A stretch of DNA of 64,000 bases. It comes from Streptomyces sp. P3 (GTDB lineage Bacteria; Actinomycetota; Actinomycetes; Streptomycetales; Streptomycetaceae). Both the position numbers and the translations under genes were made by a program. This document shows positions 8,545-19,821 of this stretch, in pieces (the first letter of the stretch is position 1; every line of letters begins with the position of its first letter). The notes beneath the pieces were generated by a model. The model did not search any database and had not been told where the DNA came from. It saw only the letters and a program-made list of their open reading frames with translations. The DNA lies in assembly GCA_016893485.2 (NCBI GenBank), contig JAFEKX020000001.1, forward strand, positions 4,898,001 to 4,962,000. Direction: 5' to 3'.

Positions 8545-10016
8545 ACAAGCCCCTGCGCCGGATCGCGCTCTTCTGCGGACTCCTCGTCCTCTCCCTGCTC
8601 ATCCGGGACAACTGGCTCCAGTACGTCAAAGCCGACTCCCTGAAAACGAACGCGCTCAACCGCCGTGTCTCCATCGAGCGTTACGCCCAGCCCCGCGGAA
8701 ACATCATCGTCGACGGCAAGTCGGTGACCGGCTCCACGGAGACCTCCAGCAGCGACTTCAAGTACAAGCGCACGTACACCGACGGCCCCATGTGGGCGCC
8801 GGTCACCGGCTTCGCCTCGCAGGCCTTCGGCGCCACCCAGCTGGAGTCCATCGAGGACGGCATCCTCACCGGCAACGACGACCGGCTCTTCTTCCGCAAC
8901 ACCCTCGACATGATCACGGGCAAGCAGAAGTCGGGGGCAACGTCGTCACCACCCTCAACGCGGCGGCGCAGCAGGCCGCGTGGAACGGCTTGAAGAAGCA
9001 GGGCGGCAAGGGCGCGGTCGTCGCCCTCGACCCGTCCACCGGCAAGATCCTGGCACTGGCGTCCTACCCGTCGTACGACCCGTCATCGTTCGCGGGCAAC
9101 TCCACCACCACGGACACCAAGGCCTGGCAGAAGCTGCAGAAGAAGTACGACCCGAACGACCCGATGCTGAACCGCGCGCTGCGCGAGACCTACCCGCCGG
9201 GCTCGACCTTCAAGGTGGTCACCGCGTCCGCGGCGCTGCAGAACAACCTGTACTCGTCCGCCGATGAGGCCACCGACTCGCCGCTGCCGTGGACCATGCC
9301 TGGCACCACGACCCCCTGAAGAACGAGGGCAACATCCCTGCAAGAACGCGACCCTGCGCGTCGCGCTGCAGTACTCCTGCAACACCGTCTTCGGCAAGGT
9401 CGGCGCCGACCTCGGCAACGACAAGATGCTGGCCGAAGCGAAGAAGTTCGGCTTCGACGCCGAGCAGTTCACCCCGGTCCGCGCCAACGCCTCGGTCTTC
9501 TCCGACAACATGAACCAGTCGCAGACCGCGCTCTCCTCGATCGGCCAGTACAACACCGCCGCGACCCCGCTCCAGATGGCCATGGTCGCCTCCGCGGTCG
9601 CCAACGACGGCAAGCTGATGAAGCCGTACATGGTCGACAAGCTCCAGTCCTCGAACCTCGACACCATCGCGCAGACCGAGCCGCAGGAGATGAGCCAGCC
9701 GCTCTCGTCGAAGAACGCGCAGATCCTCCAGTCGATGATGGAGACGGTGGTCGACAAGGGCACCGGCACCAACGCGAAGATCAGCGGCGTCACCGTGGGC
9801 GGCAAGACCGGTACGGCCCAGCACGGTGTCGCCAACAGCGAGAACCCGTACGCCTGGTTCCTCTCCTACGCCAAGCTCCCCGACGGCAGCTCGCCGGTGG
9901 CCGTGGCCGTCGTCATCGAGGACTCCAGCGCCAACCGTGACGACATCTCCGGCGGCGGCCTCGCGGCGCCGATCGCGAAGAGCGTTATGGAGGCGGTCAT
10001 CGACAGCAAGAAGTGA
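8541..10016 (+). CDS. pbpA: Class B penicillin-binding protein PbpA, three frameshifts
   Basis: This is the transpeptidase partner of RodA. An N-terminal signal anchor (RRIALFCGLLVLSLLI) is followed by a dimerisation region (NRRVSIERYAQPRGNI, VDGKSVTGS) and the transpeptidase domain. All three catalytic motifs are present: STFK (in PPGSTFKVVT), SCN (in LQYSCNTVFG) and KTG (in VGGKTGTAQ). It is about 490 residues when repaired, normal for PbpA. Frameshifts are at 8933–8937 (GGGGG for six G), 9312–9316 (five C for six) and about 9337 (three C for four). It is coupled to rodA by a 4-bp overlap. The enzyme acts on the outer face of the membrane. Confidence 0.9.
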
Positions 10017-10186
10017 CCCCGCTCACGTCCCCTTCACATCGGTGCACGTTGCGATACCGGTCCTGTATCGGGTGACGGGCTTGGCCAGGTCACACAAAGC
10101 CAGCCGGGTACGGTAGGCCCGGACGGCTAGCCTCCGACCGCACACCCGTGCGGGTCGGGACCGACGGAGAGGGCTGGTAGGGAACT

Positions 10187-12173
<1,987 letters not shown>

Positions 12174-12185
12174 CCCCGGAACACG

Positions 12186-12223
12186 AAGAGCCCCGGCGCC
12201 CTGTGGAGGGTGCCGGGGCTCTT
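12186..12223 (+). terminator. Terminator after pknB
   Basis: A 12-bp perfect stem, AAGAGCCCCGGC (12186–12197) with its complement at 12212–12223, lies 13 bp past the pknB stop. Confidence 0.85.
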
Positions 12224-12251
12224 TCGTATCCGTGGGGCTCTTTCGTATCCG
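12215..12251. repeat. Direct duplication of a terminator arm
   Basis: GGGGCTCTTTCGTATCCG occurs at 12215–12232 and again at 12234–12251, so the 3' arm and tail of the pknB terminator have been copied once in tandem. Confidence 0.8.
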
Positions 12252-12296
12252 CGGGGCGCTGCGCCTGCGTGGGTGCGCCGCGCTACGAGCGTGTCG

Positions 12297-13046
12297 TCAG
12301 CGGAGTTCCTTCGGCGGTGTCCGTGCGCTGTCCACCTTGTCGACGCGGACCAGTTCGCCCCACACCACGTAGCGGTACCGGGACGTGTACACCGGCGTGC
12401 AGGTCGTCAGGGTGATGTAGTGGCCGGCCTTCTTCTTGCCGGACTCCGCAGGGATCTGGGCGAGCGTCTTGACGTTGTACTTCGAGGTCTCGGGAAGGAT
12501 GTCGTAGACCTTGTAGACGTACCACTCGTCCTTCGTCTCGAAGACGATCGGGTCGCCCTTCTTGATCTTGTCGATGTTGTGGAACTTGGCGCCATGGCCG
12601 TCGCGGTGGGCGGCGAGGGTGAAGTTGCCGTTCTTGCCGGTGGTGGGGAGGGCGGCCTTGATCGGGTCCGTGTAGTAGCCGGCGACGCCGTCGTTGAGGA
12701 CGCTCGTCTCGGTGCCCTTCTCGACCAGCACCTCGCCGTTCTTCATCGCGGGCACGTGCAGGAAGCCGATGCCGTCCTTGGTGTCGAGGGCGCCGGGACC
12801 GGTGTCCTTGTCCTTGGACCAGTTGTTGCGGACCTTGTCGCCCTGCTTGTCGGCCGTGCGGTCGGCGACGACGTTCGTCCACCACAGGGAGTAGACGACG
12901 AACAGGCCGAGGATCAGGCCCGCCGTGATGAGGAGTTCACCGAAGACGCTGACGGCCATCGCCATCCGGCCGGTGCCGCGGGGGCGGTCCGGCGGGGAGG
13001 CGGGCGTGTCGGTCTGCTCTTCGGTGTCGTCGGTGGTCGCTGCCAC
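12297..13046 (-). CDS. srtE2: Class E sortase (SrtE)
   Basis: This 249-residue protein has a cytoplasmic N-terminus, one membrane helix (VSVFGELLITAGLILGLFVVYSLWW, about 33–57) and an extracellular sortase barrel. It carries the catalytic His in LAAHRDGHG, Cys in TLTTCTP and Arg in SRYRYVVWG. In S. coelicolor a tandem pair of class E sortases anchors long chaplins at LAXTG motifs and is needed for aerial growth. This gene lies 12 bp downstream of a second sortase, the same pair arrangement. It is convergent with pknB and intact. Which paralogue is E1 or E2 is assigned by position only. Confidence 0.88.
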   Translation of the reverse strand: MAATTDDTEEQTDTPASPPDRPRGTGRMAMAVSVFGELLITAGLILGLFVVYSLWWTNVVADRTADKQGDKVRNNWSKDKDTGPGALDTKDGIGFLHVPAMKNGEVLVEKGTETSVLNDGVAGYYTDPIKAALPTTGKNGNFTLAAHRDGHGAKFHNIDKIKKGDPIVFETKDEWYVYKVYDILPETSKYNVKTLAQIPAESGKKKAGHYITLTTCTPVYTSRYRYVVWGELVRVDKVDSARTPPKELR

Positions 13047-13058
13047 GTTCAGTTGCCC

Positions 13059-14156
13059 CTACTCGATGAGCGCATCCGGCTTGCCCTTGCTGCGCGGCCG
13101 TTGCTCGACCATCTTGCCCCAGACGATCAGCCGGTACTTGCTGGTGAACTCCGGCGTACAGGTCGTCAGCGTGATGTAGCGGCCGGGTTTGGTGAACCCG
13201 GAGCCCTTGGGGATGGGGTCGATGACGCTGGTGTTGCTCGGTGACGTCACGGGCAGCGTCTTCGTCATCTTGTAGACGTAGTACGTGTCCTGGGTCTCCA
13301 CCACGACCTCGTCGCCCGGCTTGAGCTGGTTGATGTACCGGAACGGTTCGCCATGGGTGTTGCGGTGCGCGGCGAGCGCGAAGTTGCCGGTCTTCGCGTC
13401 CGGCATCGCGGTCTTGAGGGCGCCCTCGCTGTAGTGCCCGACCATGCCCTTGTCGAGGACGTTCTTGTTGCTGACGCCCTCGGCGATCGGCGCGATCACG
13501 TCCAGCTTGGGGATGTGCAGGATGGCGAAGCCCTGCCCCGGCGAGAACTCCCCGGGCGCGCGCTTGCCGCTGGCCCAGTCGTTCTGCAGCTGGCTCGCCT
13601 CGCTGCCGGCCTGCGCGTGCGCCCGGACGTTCGTCCACCACAGCTGGTAGGTGACGAACAGCAGCATCAGCACGCCGGTGGTGATGAAGACCTCGCCGAT
13701 CGCCCGGCTCGCGACGACCGCGGCCCCCGGCTTGGTGGCCCGCTGCCGCCGCCGCGCCTCGACCCGCGAGAGAGGTGCGCCGCCACCGGGCGAGCCCGAC
13801 GCCGATTCCGCTGCCGTGGAGGCCTCGGCGGTCTCGTCCGCCGCGCCACCGGCCCCATGACGCCCGTGCCGACCCTTGGCAGCCTTCCTGCGGGCCGCGC
13901 GGCCTCCGGTGGGGGTGGAAGAGGCGGACGAGGCGGCTGTGGCGCCAGACGCCGATATGGACCGGCCGTGGCCCGTCCCCTCCTGGGGAGGTCGGCCAGC
14001 CGCAGCGCGACGGTCTCTTCATCGATCGGACCGTACGGCGCCCCGGGCGCACCCCTGCGCCTGCGCGCCGTGCCACTGGTCGAACCCGCTCTGCTCCGCG
14101 TACGGCTGCTCCCCGTACGCGGCCTCGGACTCGCGCTCGGGGCGCAGGGCGGTCAC
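13059..14156 (-). CDS. srtE1: Class E sortase (SrtE paralogue), two frameshifts in the N-terminal tail
   Basis: The catalytic half is intact: helix ITTGVLMLLFVTYQLWW, His in LAAHRNTHG, Cys in TLTTCTPEF and Arg in SKYRLIVWG. The long N-terminal cytoplasmic tail begins at a GTG (14156, VTALRPERESEAAYGEQ). It crosses frames at about 14058 (four G for three) and about 13985, giving about 365 residues. The start overlaps the pabA stop in GTGA, so translation is probably coupled. The acidic Gly/Ser tail of about 150 residues is longer than in the neighbouring paralogue. The 12-bp spacing to the next sortase suggests one transcript. Confidence 0.85.
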
Positions 14157-14790
14157 GCCGTGGCCCTGCCCACCACCGGGGAGAGCCCCGCCGACCTCGC
14201 CACGGCACCCTGGTCGCCGCACTCCACCAGCCAGTTGGCCAGCATCCGGTGGCCGTGCTCGGTGAGCACCGACTCCGGGTGGAACTGGACGCCCTCGACG
14301 GGCAGTTCGCGGTGGCGCAGGCCCATGATGATGCCGTCGTGCGTTCTCGCGGTGACCTCGAGTTCGGCCGGGACCGTGCCCGGCTCGGCCGCCAGCGAGT
14401 GGTAGCGGGTCGCCGTGAAGGGCGAGGGCAGTCCGGCGAAGACGCCCTTGCCCTCGTGCTCGACGAGCGAGGTCTTGCCGTGCAGCAGTTCGGGGGCGCG
14501 GTCCACGACGCCGCCGTAGGCCACCTGCATCGACTGCATGCCGAGGCAGACGCCGAAGACGGGCACCCCGGTCGAGGCGCAGTGCCGCACCATCTCGATG
14601 CAGACGCCGGCCTCCTCGGGGTGCCGGGGCCTGGCGAGAGGAGGACGCCGTCGAAGCCGTCCTGGGCGTGCGCGGTCGACACCTCGTCGTTGCGCAGCAC
14701 CTCGCACTCGGCGCCCAGCTGGTACAGGTACTGGACCAGGTTGAAGACGAAGCTGTCGTAGTTGTCGACGACGAGAATCCGTGCACTCAC
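14153..14790 (-). CDS. pabA: Glutamine amidotransferase component of ADC/anthranilate synthase, one frameshift
   Basis: A class I glutamine amidotransferase of about 212 residues. The N-terminus is VSARILVVDNYDSFVFNLVQYL, the oxyanion strand is LSPGPGTP, the nucleophilic Cys is in GVCLGMQ and the His-Glu pair is in VQFHPES. It supplies ammonia for chorismate amination (folate or Trp pathway). One C is missing after GPGTP at about 14625, splitting it into two frames. It starts at GTG 14790 overlapping the stop of the small gene upstream, and it ends overlapping the next sortase start, so it is locked into the sortase operon. A metabolic gene between sortases is odd but appears conserved in Streptomyces. 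Confidence 0.88.
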
Positions 14791-14948
14791 TGGTTGTCCA
14801 CCGTCACATCGTTGAAGGGCAGCAGCGGTTCGGCCCACGGGAAGACGTACTGGAACAGGATGTAGACCACGGCCAGGGCCAGGACGAGCGAAATCAGCGC
14901 CTTGACCCACACGTTGCCCGGCAGATGCCGCCAGATCCAGCCGTACAT
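14787..14948 (-). CDS. Small single-pass membrane protein
   Basis: About 53 residues from ATG 14948 (MYGWIWRHLPGNVWVK), with one helix (ALISLVLALAVVYILFQYVF) and a short acidic outer tail (LLPFNDVTVDNQ). A GAAGGGA ribosome site eight bases upstream favours this start over an in-frame ATG at 14996. Its stop overlaps the pabA start (GTGA), so it is part of the sortase operon. No known family is recognised. A location beside sortases suggests a membrane accessory, which is inference only. Confidence 0.65.
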   Translation of the reverse strand: MYGWIWRHLPGNVWVKALISLVLALAVVYILFQYVFPWAEPLLPFNDVTVDNQ

Positions 14949-15000
14949 GCCGTCCCTTCCGTCGCGCCACGGCACCAGACTCACGCCGTACGTCACCAGA

Positions 15001-15698
15001 CTAACGGCGCAGCGCGTCCGGTTTCCCGGCCTCCACAGGCTGTGTGGAGTCCAGGTGTGCCCAGACGATCAGCCGGTGGCTGTGCCCCCACTCCGGATCG
15101 CACGTGGTCAGCGTGAGATAGCGGCCCGAGGCCGTGTACCCGGACTTACGTGGCACAGGGTCGATCACCTCAATGTCGGTGGGCACTGTTTTGTAAGGCC
15201 CTTTGTCGATCCGATACGTGAACCAGGTGGTCCCGTCCGTCAGCACCACCGCGTCGCCCACCCGCAGCTTGGGAAAGTCCACGAAGGGGTCGCCATACGT
15301 CCGCCGGTGCCCCGCCACCGCGAAGTTCCCGACCTGCCCCAACTGCGCGGTGCCCGCGTAGTGCCCGAGCCCCTTCTTCAGGGTGCTCACGTCGGTGTCC
15401 TCGAGGACCGGCTTGTTCCACGTGAAACCAAGCCGCGGGATGTACATGATCGCGAAGGGCTTGCCGTCCTTGTACGCGGCCGGTTTCGCCGGAGCGGGCG
15501 AGGCGGCGGGCGCCGGCGCGGGGACGCCTTCGGGTGCACGGTCTGCCGTGACCACTGGCTCTGCAGCTGATGGATCTGGTCGCTCATCGTGTGGTCGGCC
15601 TTCACGCCGGTCCAGAACAGCACATAGACCACGAAGAGAACGATCAGTGTGCCGACGGTGATGCAGAGTTCGCTGACGCTCCTGACGATCACGCGCAC
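15001..15698 (-). CDS. Third sortase of the cluster, one frameshift
   Basis: GTG 15698 (VRVIVRSVSELCITVG) opens a membrane helix (TLIVLFVVYVLFWTG), a Pro/Ala linker and a sortase barrel. The barrel has His in VAGHRRTYGDPF, Cys in TLTTCDPEWGHSHR and Arg in HRLIVW. An Asp follows the catalytic Cys where the two paralogues have Thr, so substrate preference may differ. The frame shifts at about 15545, between the helix and the linker. An intragenic parS-like site (15414–15429) lies in the codons for GFTWNK. About 232 residues; upstream of the small membrane gene on the same strand. Confidence 0.82.
15414..15429. promoter_or_regulatory. parS-like site inside a sortase gene
   Basis: TGTTCCACGTGAAACC is one base from the 14-bp core GTTTCACGTGAAAC, read on either strand. 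It is the same variant as the trio at 19822–19883, so it is a likely ParB-binding site within a coding region. Confidence 0.6.
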
Positions 15699-15719
15699 CG
15701 GCAGCTCCCGTACGGACGC

Positions 15720-16497
15720 CTACTCCACTGGCTTCGCGTAGTGCAGATCCACTGTGCCCGAGTACCCGGGAAGAGTCACCGTCCCGTCGTCGGTCACTTT
15801 CCACCCGAGCCCGTAGACATCGACGTACACCATGTAGTTCTGGATCGCCTTGGACGCCGTCAGCGCCGCCTGCAGCTTCCCGGGTCCCCGACGGCCGTGA
15901 TCTTGTACGGCGGTGAGTAGACCCGGCCCTGGAGGATCAGGGTGTTGCCCACGCAGCGCACGGCGCTGGTCGAGATCAGCCGCTGGTCCATGACCTTGAT
16001 GCCCTTGGCGCCGCCCTGCCAGAGGGCGTTCACCACGGCCTGGAGGTCCTGCTGGTGGATGACCAGGTAGTCGGGCTGCGGCTCGGGGTAGCCGGGGAGC
16101 TTGGCGGTGGCGTTGGGCGGGGCGTCGTTCAGGGTGACGGTGACCGCCTTGCCCTTGAGCTGTTGCGCGCCCGCGGTCCGCTCCAGTGCCGTGAGCTTCG
16201 TGTCGTCGGCGCCGGTGCTGGTGTCGTCCTCCTTGCGGAGCGCGTCGACCTCGTCGCGCAGGACCCCGTTGGCATCCTCCAGCCGGCCGTTCTTCTGGCT
16301 GCGGTTCTGGATGAGGTCGGACAACTTCAGCAAGGAGGCGTCCGTGCGGATGTTCGTGCCCTTGGCCGTGTTGAAACTGGTGAAGAAGATGAGCCCCGCG
16401 AGGGCGAAGACGGCCACCGTGAGAATCCGCACCGGACGGAAACGGCGGATACGGGCAGGACTGGTACCCGTCCCGGGGAGTCGGCAGAATTGCTCAA
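15720..16497 (-). CDS. DUF881 family protein, two frameshifts
   Basis: A membrane helix (ILTVAVFALAGLIFFTSF) is followed by a coiled-coil-like region (LSDLIQNRSQKNGRLEDANGVL…) and the DUF881 domain (VTLNDAPP, YLVIHQQDLQAVVNALW, RLISTSAVRCVGNT, YSPPYKITAVGDP). It ends GTVDLHYAKPVE at 15720. DUF881 proteins sit near division genes in actinomycetes; their function is not established. Frame changes are at about 16473 (GGG for GGGG near the N-terminus) and about 15885. The start is taken as TTG 16497, with AAGGAGAT upstream; it is less certain than most. First gene of the sortase operon and divergent from crgA. Confidence 0.78.
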
Positions 16498-16638
16498 CGT
16501 ACCCTTATCTCCTTCGGCGCCGCGGAAGCACTACGCTAACGGACGCCCGGGGAGCACTCAGTGTCCCCTTGTACGCTGCCCCGGAGCCCGCCCCAGTTCC
16601 CTGCGCGGCCACGCAGCGCATCGACAGGAGAGACCCTC

Positions 16639-16893
16639 GTGCCGAAGTCACGTATCCGCAAGAAGGCCGACTACACGCCGCCGCCGGCGAAAGCGGCGAC
16701 CGCCATCAAGTTGAACAGCCGTGCCTGGGTCGCACCGGTCATGCTGGCCATGTTCGTCATCGGGCTGGCCTGGATCGTCGTCTTCTACGTCACCGACGGC
16801 TCCATGCCCATCGACAGCCTGGACAACTGGAACATCGTGGTGGGCTTCGGCTTCATCGCTGCCGGGTTCGGCGTCTCCACGCAGTGGAAGTAG
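16639..16893 (+). CDS. crgA: Cell-division inhibitor CrgA
   Basis: An 84-residue protein from GTG 16639 behind AGGAGA. It has a basic N-terminus (VPKSRIRKKADYTPPPAK) and two membrane helices (APVMLAMFVIGLAWIVVFYV, about 35–54, and NIVVGFGFIAAGFGVST, about 65–81). It matches CrgA/UPF0233 in length and pattern. CrgA binds FtsZ-ring and PBP partners and delays septation in aerial hyphae. It lies divergent from the DUF881/sortase operon and is intact. Confidence 0.93.
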   Translation: MPKSRIRKKADYTPPPAKAATAIKLNSRAWVAPVMLAMFVIGLAWIVVFYVTDGSMPIDSLDNWNIVVGFGFIAAGFGVSTQWK

Positions 16894-16976
16894 CGGCGGA
16901 AGCCGTGGTGGAAGCGGCGGCGCAAGCCGCGGTCACTTCCGGGTGAACGTAGCTCTGCCCACGGCTTTCCACTGAG

Positions 16977-17190
16977 TTATCCACAGCCTGGGAAGGTATC
17001 CACAGCGGGCCTGGGGAAAAAGAACGACGATCTGTGGATAACCTCCCGGGTGTTGACGCTGGTGTGACTGACACACCGGCACCCGCAAGCCTGTTCGCCC
17101 CCTGCCTGACCTGCGGAAACACGGGTCAGTGACAGGGGGCACAGCTGTTCCCGCACCGTGTGCACAAGATCCGGCACACGCTGTGGACAA
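16977..17190. other. Cluster of four DnaA-box-like 9-mers outside oriC
   Basis: In the 307-bp gap between crgA and the rhomboid gene are TTATCCACA (16977–16985), GTATCCACA (16996–17004), TGTGGATAA (17033–17041) and TGTGGACAA (17182–17190). The first and third are the strict enterobacterial box and the fourth is the strict Streptomyces box TTGTCCACA. They lie about 19 kb from oriC. A role in DnaA titration or in local regulation is possible. Confidence 0.6.
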
Positions 17191-17200
17191 CGGTTTGATA

Positions 17201-18112
17201 TCAGCTGAGCTGAGCCGTCCTGATCAGCGTCAACACCACAACGACGGCCAGTACGACGGCACAGGTGCCGTACTGGATCAGGGGCCCGCCGCTCCCGCGG
17301 GGCATGCACCATCGCGTACCCGGTGATCACACCGGCGACGAGGCCGCCGATGTGGGCCTGCCAGGCGATGTTGGCCCACCCGAAGGTGAAGATCAGGTTG
17401 ATCACCAGCAGGGCGATGACCGGCCGCATGTCGTACCGGAGCCGGCGCATCAACACGGCGGTCGCACCGAAGAGCCCGAAGATCGCCCCGGAAGCACCCA
17501 GCGAGGGCTGGTTCGGGGCGGCGATCAGATACGTGAGCGCGCTGCCCGCGAGACCTGAGACGAAGTACAGGGCGAGATAACGGGCACGGCCGAGCGCAGC
17601 CTCCAGAGGGCCGCCGATCCACCACAGGCTGAGCATGTTGAAGATGATGTGGATCGGGCTGGCGTGCAGGAACATCGCGGTCAGCAGCCGGTAGGGCTGA
17701 CCTTCGGCGACGCCCTCGACGGAGCCGAAGAGCGGGACGTACGCCTGGCCGAGGAGCTCCAGGCGCTCGGTGAAGCGGTCGCCCACCGCCAGCTGCACCA
17801 GATACATGGCGACGCAGAGGCCGATCAGGATCTTGGTCGCGAGCCGCGGGTCCGCCGCCACCGTGCCGCCCGCAAGCGTCCGGGGCTGGGCCGCGGTCGG
17901 GGCGTGACCCGTGCCGGAGCCGCTGCGGACGCAGTCGGGGCACTGGAAACCGACCGAGGCGCTGACCATGCACTCGGGGCAGATCGGCTTCTCGCAGCGG
18001 GTGCAGCGGATGCCGGTCTCGCGGTCCGAGTGGCGATAACAGACCGGCAGACTCTGGCCGTCCGGGGCCGCTGCTCCTCCGGGCCCGTCGGGCTGCCTGG
18101 CGCCTGGTCCAT
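17201..18112 (-). CDS. Rhomboid intramembrane Ser protease with N-terminal zinc-binding region, two frameshifts
   Basis: The N-terminus (MDQAPGSPTGPE) leads into a Cys/His cluster, CYRHSDRETGIRCTRCEKPICPECM plus CPDC, which looks like a B-box/zinc ribbon. Six or seven helices follow, with rhomboid motifs HIIFNMLSLW, the catalytic Ser in GASGAIFG and the catalytic His in AHIGG. It cleaves within membrane helices of unknown substrates. Frame changes are at about 18078 and about 17290; the repaired C-terminus is a last helix (TCAVVLAVVVVLTLI) ending TAQLS at 17201. About 304 residues. The zinc-binding front is common in actinobacterial rhomboids. Confidence 0.87.
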
Positions 18113-18144
18113 GGGGTCCCCTCAATCCTTCGTACGCAATGCAC

Positions 18145-18176
18145 CGCCCCGCCCATCCTTACGGATGAACGGGGCG
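18145..18176 (-). terminator. Hairpin after the cyclophilin gene
   Basis: Outer arms CGCCCCG (18145–18151) and CGGGGCG (18170–18176) enclose a second stem, CATCC/GGATG. It is 35 bp downstream of the stop at 18211 and upstream of the rhomboid start. Confidence 0.6.
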
Positions 18177-18210
18177 TTTGGTTCCCGGCGGTAAGGACCG
18201 GTGTTCGGTC

Positions 18211-18737
18211 CTAGCGGGTCTCGACGACGACCGACTCGATGATGACGTCCTTGACCGGACGGTCGGTGCGCGGGTTGGTCTCGGCGGCCGCGATGGCGTC
18301 CACGACCTTCTGGCTCGCCGGGTCGGTGACCTCACCGAAGATGGTGTGCTTGCGGGTCAGCCAGGCCGTCGGGGAGACGGTGACGAAGAACTGCGAGCCG
18401 TTGGTGCCCGGCCCGGCGTTGGCCATGGCCAGCAGGTAGGGCTTGTCGAAGCGGAGGTCGGGGTGGAACTCGTCCTCGAACTGGTAGCCCGGGCCACCCG
18501 TGCCGTTGCCCAGCGGGTCCCCGCCCTGAATCATGAAGCCGCTGATCACCCGGTGGAAGACCGTGCCGTCGTAGAGCTTGTCCGTGGACTTCTCACCCGT
18601 GGTGGGGTGGTCCACTCACGCTCCCCCTTGGCGAGCTCCACGAAGTTCTGGACCGTCTTGGGCGCGTGGTTCGGCAGCAGCCGGACCTCGATGTCGCCGA
18701 GATTGGTCTTCAGGGTGGCGTAAAGCTGCTCAGCCAC
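18211..18737 (-). CDS. ppiA: Peptidyl-prolyl cis-trans isomerase, cyclophilin type, one frameshift
   Basis: GTG 18737 starts VAEQLYATLKTNLGDIEVRLL. The protein carries the cyclophilin signature residues: FHRVISGFMIQGGDP with the catalytic Arg, GSQFFVTV, and KHTIFGEV. About 175 residues, the size of a cytoplasmic single-domain cyclophilin, with no signal peptide. It speeds proline isomerisation during folding. One C is missing at about 18618 (GERE-W/THPTTG junction), splitting it into two frames. A GGAAGG site lies upstream of the start. The gene stands alone, upstream of the rhomboid gene on the same strand. Confidence 0.9.
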
Positions 18738-19056
18738 GATCTGCCTTCCGTTGTCTTCCTGTGACCCCCAGATCCTCGCACGCTCCACGCATCGCGGCGC
18801 CCGACGCCGTTCTCTCGGGGCATTCCACCGGGTCCACTTGCAGAAAACCGGTCGAGTGGCTCCGGGACTGGGGCACGGCACGGGGATCCGTGGCATTGTC
18901 GACGACAAGCTCCCGTTCCCGCGTATTCATCCGGTATCGCACGTAATCGTGACCCGGATGCCCGCCCTCTACATGCCTCGCGGCCCGTTGGCAGGCATGA
19001 TCCGTAATTGGGTGGATAGACGAAATTGCGTACCGCCACCGAGGAGGAGGAATCCC
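18738..19056. other. Intergenic region, divergent promoters expected
   Basis: 319 bp between divergent genes. I see no gene and no clear repeat. It should contain promoters for the cyclophilin gene (left) and the DUF5324-like gene (right). A GGAGGAGGAATCC ribosome site closes it. Confidence 0.5.
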
Positions 19057-19757
19057 GTGACCCGCATCGACAGCGTGCGCTCCGCGACCGGTTCGGCGAA
19101 GGACAGCGTGCTGCACGCCGCGGAAGTGGTGGCGCCCTACGCCGACACGGCCAAGGACAAGGCCTCGTACTACGCCCATGAGGCACGTGTACGACTCGCG
19201 CCCAAGGTGTCGCTGGCCGCCGACCAGGCTCGCGTCCAGTACGGCGCCCACGTCGTGCCACGCCTTGAGCAGGCCCGCACTCATGTACCGCCGAAGGTCG
19301 ACCAGGCCGCCCAGGAGGCCGCCGTCCGTACGCGCAAGGCTGCCGTGCAGGCCGCCGAGTACTCACGGCCGAAGATCGAGCAGGCGGTCGCCGCCGCCGG
19401 CCCGGTCAAGGACGAGGCCGCGGCCCGCGGTGCGGCGGCGTTCGCCGCCCTGCGCGGTCAGGTCACGCCCAAGGAGATCCAGAAGCTGGTCCGCAAGCAC
19501 GAGCGGCGGGCGAGGGCCGGCCGTCTCGCGAAGGGGCTGGCAGTCCTGGGCATCCTGGCGGGCGGTGCTTTCGCCGCCTGGAAGTGGTGGGACAAGCAGG
19601 CCAATCCCGACTGGCTGGTCGAGCCCCCGCCGCGACCGAGGTGCCCGAGCCGGGTCACCTCACCGCAGTGGACGGCAGCCCTGAGGCCGTGCTCGACCCC
19701 GAGGTCAAGGCCAAGCAGGCCGAGGACGAGGCCGCGGACAGCGACGATCACCGCTGA
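19057..19757 (+). CDS. DUF5324-like membrane protein, one frameshift
   Basis: GTG 19057 follows a strong GGAGGAGG site. The N-terminal two thirds is a long Ala/Lys/Arg-rich helical region with repeated patterns such as ARVRLAPKV and YSRPKIEQAV. Then come a basic RKHERRARAGR, one helix (LAKGLAVLGILAGGAFAAWKWW) and an acidic tail ending SDDHR. This pattern fits the Streptomyces DUF5324 family, whose function is unknown. One C is missing at about 19629. About 233 residues. The extended helix and single helix anchor suggest a coiled-coil membrane protein. A strong terminator follows. Confidence 0.68.
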
Positions 19758-19778
19758 CGCCTGACGCACTTTCACCAT

Positions 19779-19820
19779 CGCCGTGGGGCAGGAGACTTGA
19801 GGGTCTCCTGCCCCACGGCG
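19779..19820. terminator. Strong hairpin terminator
   Basis: Perfect 17-bp stem (19779–19795 with 19804–19820), loop of eight, 21 bp after the stop of the gene at 19057. The first of three parS-like sites starts two bases beyond it. Confidence 0.9.
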
Positions 19821-19821
19821 T

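Noticed and set aside
12937..14970. Open frame of 677 codons on the reverse strand across the second sortase and pabA
   Set aside because: It is an Arg/Gly/Ala-rich shadow in a wrong frame and covers two genes that read correctly in other frames after repair.
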